Positions 59,641-64,000 of a stretch of 64,000 nt of DNA are shown here, one piece after another. The position numbers and the translations under genes are program-made. Each line of letters opens with the position of its first letter. The stretch's first letter is position 1. The stretch spans positions 1-64,000 of the forward strand of contig NZ_PXZO01000048.1 in the NCBI RefSeq assembly GCF_003013475.1. The letters are read 5' to 3'. The DNA is from Brevibacillus porteri (lineage in GTDB: Bacteria > Bacillota > Bacilli > Brevibacillales > Brevibacillaceae). The notes under the pieces were generated by a model. It was not told the origin of the DNA. It did no database searches and saw only the letters and a program-made list of their open reading frames with translations.

Positions 59641-61613
59641 TACGTAATCACCCTCCCTGCTTCAGCCTCTGTACGTTTAATCTCTTCCACCGTAACGTAA
59701 TAGTCCGTGTCGTAGTTAAACGAGTGAACAACCATACACGCAAGTACCCCGATAAACCCTGGTACAGCCATCCATAACCAGTCAAAAATCAAACCGAATC
59801 CGACAAAGAACCAGAACATGGACATCACGATTGGAATACCGGAGTTTTTCGGCATATGAATCGGTTCCAGCTCTACTTTCGCCGGCTTTTCCAAGCCTTG
59901 CTCGATGCGCAGCTTTCTTTCATGCCAATCATCTTGAGACGTTACCTGTGGCATTACGGCAAAGTTATAGAACGGAGCTGGAGAAGGAATCGACCACTCC
60001 AATGTGCGAGCATTCCATGGATCTCCTGTTGTATCTCTCTTCATGTTCTTGAGGCTGTGTGCAATGTCCCAAATTTGGACAAGGAAGGCAACACCCATGA
60101 TTACGGCACCGATCGTCGATACCAGGTTCATTTCGAACCAGCCTTTGTCCCAGCCGTACGAATAAAGACGACGCGTCATTCCCATCAAGCCCAGCGCGTA
60201 TTGCGGCATGAAGCATAGATAGAACCCGATGTTCCACAGCCAGAAAGCCCAACGGCCAATACGCTCATTCAGCTTGAAGCCGAAAATCTTCGGCCACCAG
60301 TAATACAAGCCCGCGAAGAATCCAAACACGACACCCGCAATAATTACCTGGTGGAAGTGGGCAACGAGGAAGTAGCTATTGTGATACTGGAAGTCAGCAG
60401 GTGCCACGGATAGAAGTACACCCGTCATCCCACCGATGACAAAGTTCGGGATAATCCCGACCGTCCACAGCATCGGCGTTTCAAACGTAATTTTTCCTCG
60501 GAACATCGTAAACAACCAGTTAAACACTTTCACACCCGTCGGAATCGCAATCAGCATCGTCGTGACCGCGAAGAACGCATTGACGTCGGCACCGGAGCCC
60601 ATTGTGAAGAAATGGTGCGCCCATACGAGGAACGACAGAACGCTAATGATGATCATGGCAAACACCATGGATTTGTAACCAAACAGCTTTTTCCGAGAGA
60701 ACGTCGCCACGATCTCGGAGAAAATCCCGAACGCTGGCAGAACGATAATGTAAACTTCCGGGTGACCCCACATCCAAATCAAGTTGATGTACATCATCGG
60801 GTTACCGCCGCCATCCAAAGTAAAGAAATGCCCACCCAAATAGCGGTCGATAAACAGCAGTGCCAATGTAACAGTCAAGATTGGGAATGCGAAAACGATT
60901 GCGATACAACTCGACAAAACTGACCAGGAAAACATCGGCATTTTCATCAACGTCATACCAGGAGCACGCACTTTCAAAATCGTCACAATAAAGTTAATCC
61001 CGGTCATCAAACTACCTATACCCGAGATCTGAATTCCCCAAATGTAGAAATCCTGACCTGGTCCCGGGTTAAAGGCTAACTCCGAATACGGCGGATAAGC
61101 CAGCCATCCTGCATCCGGGGAACCCCCAATGACGAAGGACAAGTTAAACAGCATCGCCCCTGAGAAAAACAGCCAGAAGCTGAGCGCATTCAAAAACGGA
61201 AAGGCTACGTCACGTGCACCGAGTTGCAGCGGCACGATGACATTGAACAAGCCAAACATGAGGGGCATCGCCATAAACAGAATCATAATGACGCCATGCG
61301 TCGTAAAAATCTGGTTGTAGTGATCCCCACTCAAAAACTGCATATCAGGCATAGCGAGCTGAGCCCGCATCAGGAGAGCATCTACCCCTCCTCGAAACAG
61401 CATGAGAACGGAAGCGAGAATGTACATGATACCGATCTTCTTGTGATCGACAGTTGTCAGCCATTCGCGCCAGAGCCATCCCCATTTTTTAAAGTAAGTC
61501 AGCACCGATACGATTGCGATGATACTAAGCACAATGCTGACGTCCGCACCGTAAATAAGTGGATCGCCTGTTACGAAAAATTCAGAGGCGAATTCTTTCA
61601 CACTCTCCCACAT
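59640..61613 (-). CDS. Haem-copper terminal oxidase subunit I (quinol oxidase type)
   Basis: 657 residues with about 15 membrane helices, as in CyoB/QoxB. Haem and CuB ligands: 'FTTHGVIMI', 'WMWGHPEVYI' (His-Tyr crosslink), 'VWAHHFF', 'VAHFHQVI'. 'FRGGVDALLMRAQ' keeps the Arg and Asp that form the quinol site in cytochrome bo3. It reduces oxygen to water and pumps protons. The D-channel 'NALSFWLFFSG' looks normal. Confidence 0.93.
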   Translation of the reverse strand: MWESVKEFASEFFVTGDPLIYGADVSIVLSIIAIVSVLTYFKKWGWLWREWLTTVDHKKIGIMYILASVLMLFRGGVDALLMRAQLAMPDMQFLSGDHYNQIFTTHGVIMILFMAMPLMFGLFNVIVPLQLGARDVAFPFLNALSFWLFFSGAMLFNLSFVIGGSPDAGWLAYPPYSELAFNPGPGQDFYIWGIQISGIGSLMTGINFIVTILKVRAPGMTLMKMPMFSWSVLSSCIAIVFAFPILTVTLALLFIDRYLGGHFFTLDGGGNPMMYINLIWMWGHPEVYIIVLPAFGIFSEIVATFSRKKLFGYKSMVFAMIIISVLSFLVWAHHFFTMGSGADVNAFFAVTTMLIAIPTGVKVFNWLFTMFRGKITFETPMLWTVGIIPNFVIGGMTGVLLSVAPADFQYHNSYFLVAHFHQVIIAGVVFGFFAGLYYWWPKIFGFKLNERIGRWAFWLWNIGFYLCFMPQYALGLMGMTRRLYSYGWDKGWFEMNLVSTIGAVIMGVAFLVQIWDIAHSLKNMKRDTTGDPWNARTLEWSIPSPAPFYNFAVMPQVTSQDDWHERKLRIEQGLEKPAKVELEPIHMPKNSGIPIVMSMFWFFVGFGLIFDWLWMAVPGFIGVLACMVVHSFNYDTDYYVTVEEIKRTEAEAGRVIT

Positions 61614-61649
61614 CGTTGTCTCTCTCCTCCCTCTTTCAATTTCAACCGA

Positions 61650-62555
61650 CTATTCTTTCACCCGCGCTGGCGGTTGCACTCTCGTAGATAAGCCGTGATT
61701 GTGTGAAGCAGCATACTTGGTCACAGTCATCTCGTACAATCCTTCAGGGAAAGCGGAGAAATAGCGTACGTCCGATGTTCCTTGTTTGGTCAGCTCTTTG
61801 TAACCATCCAACGTCAGCCCAGGGGAAGTATTTTTCACCTGATTCACCCATTGATCAAAGTCTTCTTGGGAAGTCGCATTCGCTGTAAAGAACATCCTCG
61901 CAAATTCTTTTCCGGTAAAGTTCGCACCAGATCCCATGTACTCACCCTGCTCATCTGCTTGCAGGTAGAGAGTCATAGACATGCCGGACATGGCATAAAT
62001 CTGACCGCCAAGCTGTGGAATCCAGAATGAATTCATCGGGGCGTCAGATGTCACTTCAAAGCGTACTGGCGTATCCTCTGGGAATTGTACGTAGTTCACA
62101 GTGGCAATGCCTTGTTCAGGATATTGGAACAGCCACTTCCAATCCAAATTCGTCACTTGAATCGTGATCGGTTTCTTCTCGGATTCCAACGGTTTAGATG
62201 GCTCCAAAGAATACGTGTACTGAACTGTCACGATCCCAATTAACGTAATAATGATGATGGGAATGCCCCACCAAATGATTTCCAGTTTCGTACTGTGTTC
62301 CCAATTAGGCGTGTACTTCGCCTTTCTTCCTTCTCTGTCACGGTATCGCCATACAATGACAAAAGTAAGAATTAGTACAGGAACAATCACAATTAACGTT
62401 AAAAGCGTGGATAAAATCACTAAGTCCTTTTGCTGTTCACCAATGGGTCCTTTCGGATCGAGCACGATATAGTTATCAGCGCAACCGGTCGTCAAGAACA
62501 GCAGGATGAACATGAACAAAAATGACATACAGCGTACTGTCTTGGACGTCTTCAT
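61650..62555 (-). CDS. Quinol oxidase subunit II (CyoA/QoxA type)
   Basis: 301 residues from ATG at 62555 (MKTSKTVRCMSF). Lipoprotein signal with lipobox TTGC, two membrane helices, then a cupredoxin domain 'VTNLDWKWLFQYPEQGIATVN'. The CuA ligands (CxxxC and His) of cytochrome c oxidases are absent: the region reads 'GANFTGKEFARMFFTA'. So it is the quinol-oxidising type. It begins the operon II-I-III-IV-ctaB-cytochrome c-SCO. Confidence 0.92.
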   Translation of the reverse strand: MKTSKTVRCMSFLFMFILLFLTTGCADNYIVLDPKGPIGEQQKDLVILSTLLTLIVIVPVLILTFVIVWRYRDREGRKAKYTPNWEHSTKLEIIWWGIPIIIITLIGIVTVQYTYSLEPSKPLESEKKPITIQVTNLDWKWLFQYPEQGIATVNYVQFPEDTPVRFEVTSDAPMNSFWIPQLGGQIYAMSGMSMTLYLQADEQGEYMGSGANFTGKEFARMFFTANATSQEDFDQWVNQVKNTSPGLTLDGYKELTKQGTSDVRYFSAFPEGLYEMTVTKYAASHNHGLSTRVQPPARVKE

Positions 62556-62715
62556 GTCCTTGTCCTCATCTCCTATCACCATGCACGGGGTACTATTGAA
62601 ACAAGTCTTACTCTAAAGCCGGACCAATGGAGTGTCACCAGCCAATGACAAAGTGGATTAACCAGCCATGTTCAAGAATCCGCTTCATTTTGGACACTTT
62701 TTGGACATAAAAAGA

Positions 62716-62740
62716 AAGAGGCCACCCCAAGGCGGCCTTT
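62716..62740 (-). terminator. Terminator of the decarboxylase gene
   Basis: AGGCCACC (62719-62726) pairs with GGCGGCCT (62731-62738) with one G-U, followed by CTTTCTTTTT on the minus strand. Confidence 0.8.
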
Positions 62741-62755
62741 CCTCCTATTGTTTGG

Positions 62756-63999
62756 TTATTCCTTGATAACACGTATGGTTTGTAGCGTGGGGTCTTCAAA
62801 GCCTTGTACAGGTAAACCTGCCTCGATGTTTTTCTTCGTATAGATGAGGTTCTCTTCCGAAATGATCTCACCCGGGATAAAAATCGGAATACCTGGTGGA
62901 TATACCATGACAAACTCCGCGATGATTCTTCCCACGGATTGTTCGACGGGAATCATCTCCGTCGGTGCGTAAAATGCATCTCGCGGGGTGACAGCCAGTA
63001 CCGGCATTTTGGGAAGCTGCATTTTCGGGCGGATTTTTCTGTTTCCTTGATCCCCGGCCCCAGCAGCCAGCTCCTCCAAGGCATAGACAAGGATTTGCAA
63101 ATCTTCTTTCGTATCACTTGGTGTGATAATACAAACGATGTTGTATAGGTCAGATAGCTCTACTTCAATGTTATAGCGATCACGAAGCCATTTTTCAGCT
63201 TCATACCCCGTAATGCCGAGGTCTTTTACCGAGATGACCAGCTTGGTCGGATCATGAGCAAACGCTCCATTTGTCCCGATAATTTCTCTTCCGATGCAGT
63301 ACAAATAATTAATTTTATTGATTTGTGCTCGTGCTTCGTTTGCCAGCTGAATCGTTTGATCCAATAGCGCTTTCCCGGATGTCACCAACCGCTTTCTCGC
63401 CACATCGAGCGAAGCGAGCAGTAAATAGGAAGTGGATGTCGTAGTGAGCATGCTATAGATAGCTTGTACACGCTGAATCGAAACAAGATTTCCCTGAATG
63501 TTCAACAACGAACTCTGCGTCAGAGAGCCTCCTAATTTATGCATACTGCTTGCTGCCATATCTGCACCAGCTTGCATCGCTGAGAGTGGAAGCTTGGGAT
63601 GGAAGTGAACATGTGAGCCATGTGCTTCATCTACGAGTACGGGCACTCCTCTGGCATGCGCAATTTGAACGATACTCTTCAAGTCACCAGCAATTCCGAA
63701 ATAGGTTGGATTGATGACTAGAACTGCCTTTGCATCAGGATGCTGTTCCAATGCTTTTTCCACAGCTTGCGGTGTGATTCCATGCGAGATCCCGAAGACA
63801 GGGTCTATTTCTGGATGTAAAAAGATAGGAGTCGCACCGGATAAAACAATTCCGCTCATGATTGATTTGTGTACATTCCGTGGCACGATGATCTTATCAC
63901 CGGGATTACATACCGCCATAATCATGGTCATAATGACTCCGCTCGTGCCTTGAACAGAAAATATGGTGTGATCAGCGCCAAAGGCTTCAGCAGCCAATT
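62756..63999 (-). CDS. Orn/Lys/Arg decarboxylase (SpeA-like), N-terminus beyond the window
   Basis: At least 413 residues, cut at the right edge. PLP-dependent fold I: 'DHTIFSVQGTSGVIMTMIMAV', 'VDEAHGSHVHFHP' (Asp contacting the PLP nitrogen), PLP Lys in 'SSMHKLGGSLTQSS', and the C-terminal domain 'YPPGIPIFIPGE'. Length and motifs match the short Bacillus-type arginine (SpeA) or lysine decarboxylases that feed polyamine synthesis; arginine is the likelier substrate. Separate from the oxidase operon by about 200 bp. Confidence 0.88.
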   Translation of the reverse strand, partial: LAAEAFGADHTIFSVQGTSGVIMTMIMAVCNPGDKIIVPRNVHKSIMSGIVLSGATPIFLHPEIDPVFGISHGITPQAVEKALEQHPDAKAVLVINPTYFGIAGDLKSIVQIAHARGVPVLVDEAHGSHVHFHPKLPLSAMQAGADMAASSMHKLGGSLTQSSLLNIQGNLVSIQRVQAIYSMLTTTSTSYLLLASLDVARKRLVTSGKALLDQTIQLANEARAQINKINYLYCIGREIIGTNGAFAHDPTKLVISVKDLGITGYEAEKWLRDRYNIEVELSDLYNIVCIITPSDTKEDLQILVYALEELAAGAGDQGNRKIRPKMQLPKMPVLAVTPRDAFYAPTEMIPVEQSVGRIIAEFVMVYPPGIPIFIPGEIISEENLIYTKKNIEAGLPVQGFEDPTLQTIRVIKE

Positions 64000-64000
64000 C

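Noticed and set aside
62556..62755. Possible small gene between the oxidase operon and the decarboxylase
   Set aside because: Frames there lack ribosome sites and overlap the decarboxylase terminator.

Overview
The window looks like the chromosome of an aerobic, spore-former-type Firmicute, most probably Brevibacillus or a close Paenibacillaceae relative. Evidence: AGGAGG-type ribosome binding sites, frequent TTG/GTG starts, many lipoproteins with Bacillus-type signal peptides, an acetoin dehydrogenase cluster with an AcoR-type sigma-54 activator, a haem-copper quinol oxidase operon and a SpeA-type decarboxylase. The genus is inferred from content, not proven. Most genes are on the minus strand.

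Layout. 1-50 is the 5' tip of a group IIC intron running off the left edge. 0.3-1.9 kb: a lone peptide-binding lipoprotein. 2-6.3 kb: a five-gene operon (GIY-YIG protein, unknown protein, MFS exporter, AAA+ ATPase, VWA protein); the last two are joined by an A9 slippery run that suggests -1 frameshifting. 6.5-19.8 kb: a large peptide-scavenging region of two operons. One encodes a Dpp-like ABC importer, an M29 aminopeptidase, an M19 dipeptidase and an unusual regulator; the other encodes a second binding protein, a beta-lactamase-fold hydrolase, a dipeptide-epimerase-like enolase, a GNAT protein and a C45 acyltransferase/hydrolase. A CGAC-repeat motif precedes both. 20-22.5 kb: a reductase-hydrolase fusion next to a TetR regulator with matching operators. 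22.56-22.77 kb: a 211-bp imperfect palindrome. 22.9-28.1 kb: DUF2785-like, hydrolase, DUF4272-like and SUFU genes, a lipoprotein, and a DUF2089-like/membrane pair.

28.3-32.3 kb: a frameshifted M6 metalloprotease, a second group IIC intron remnant sitting exactly behind a terminator, and a secreted YcdB/YcdC-type protein. 32.6-39.6 kb: acoABCL plus acoR, with a -24/-12 promoter. 39.7-40.9 kb: a graveyard of truncated genes. 41-46.5 kb: an ECF sigma factor, its probable membrane anti-sigma factor, and two secreted paralogues of the anti-sigma outer domain, both with ECF-type promoters. 46.5-50.5 kb: an HxlR/nitroreductase pair, an RseB-like secreted protein and an MBL-fold hydrolase. 50.7-56.8 kb: a lipoprotein, a VCBS-like protein, an SDR, a DUF2165-like membrane protein, a MocR regulator and a nitrilase. 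56.9-62.6 kb: a terminal oxidase operon with haem O synthase, cytochrome c and SCO. The right edge cuts an arginine/lysine-type decarboxylase.

The main themes are uptake and trimming of (D-containing) peptides, acetoin catabolism feeding aerobic respiration, and envelope-stress sensing by the ECF/YcdB set.
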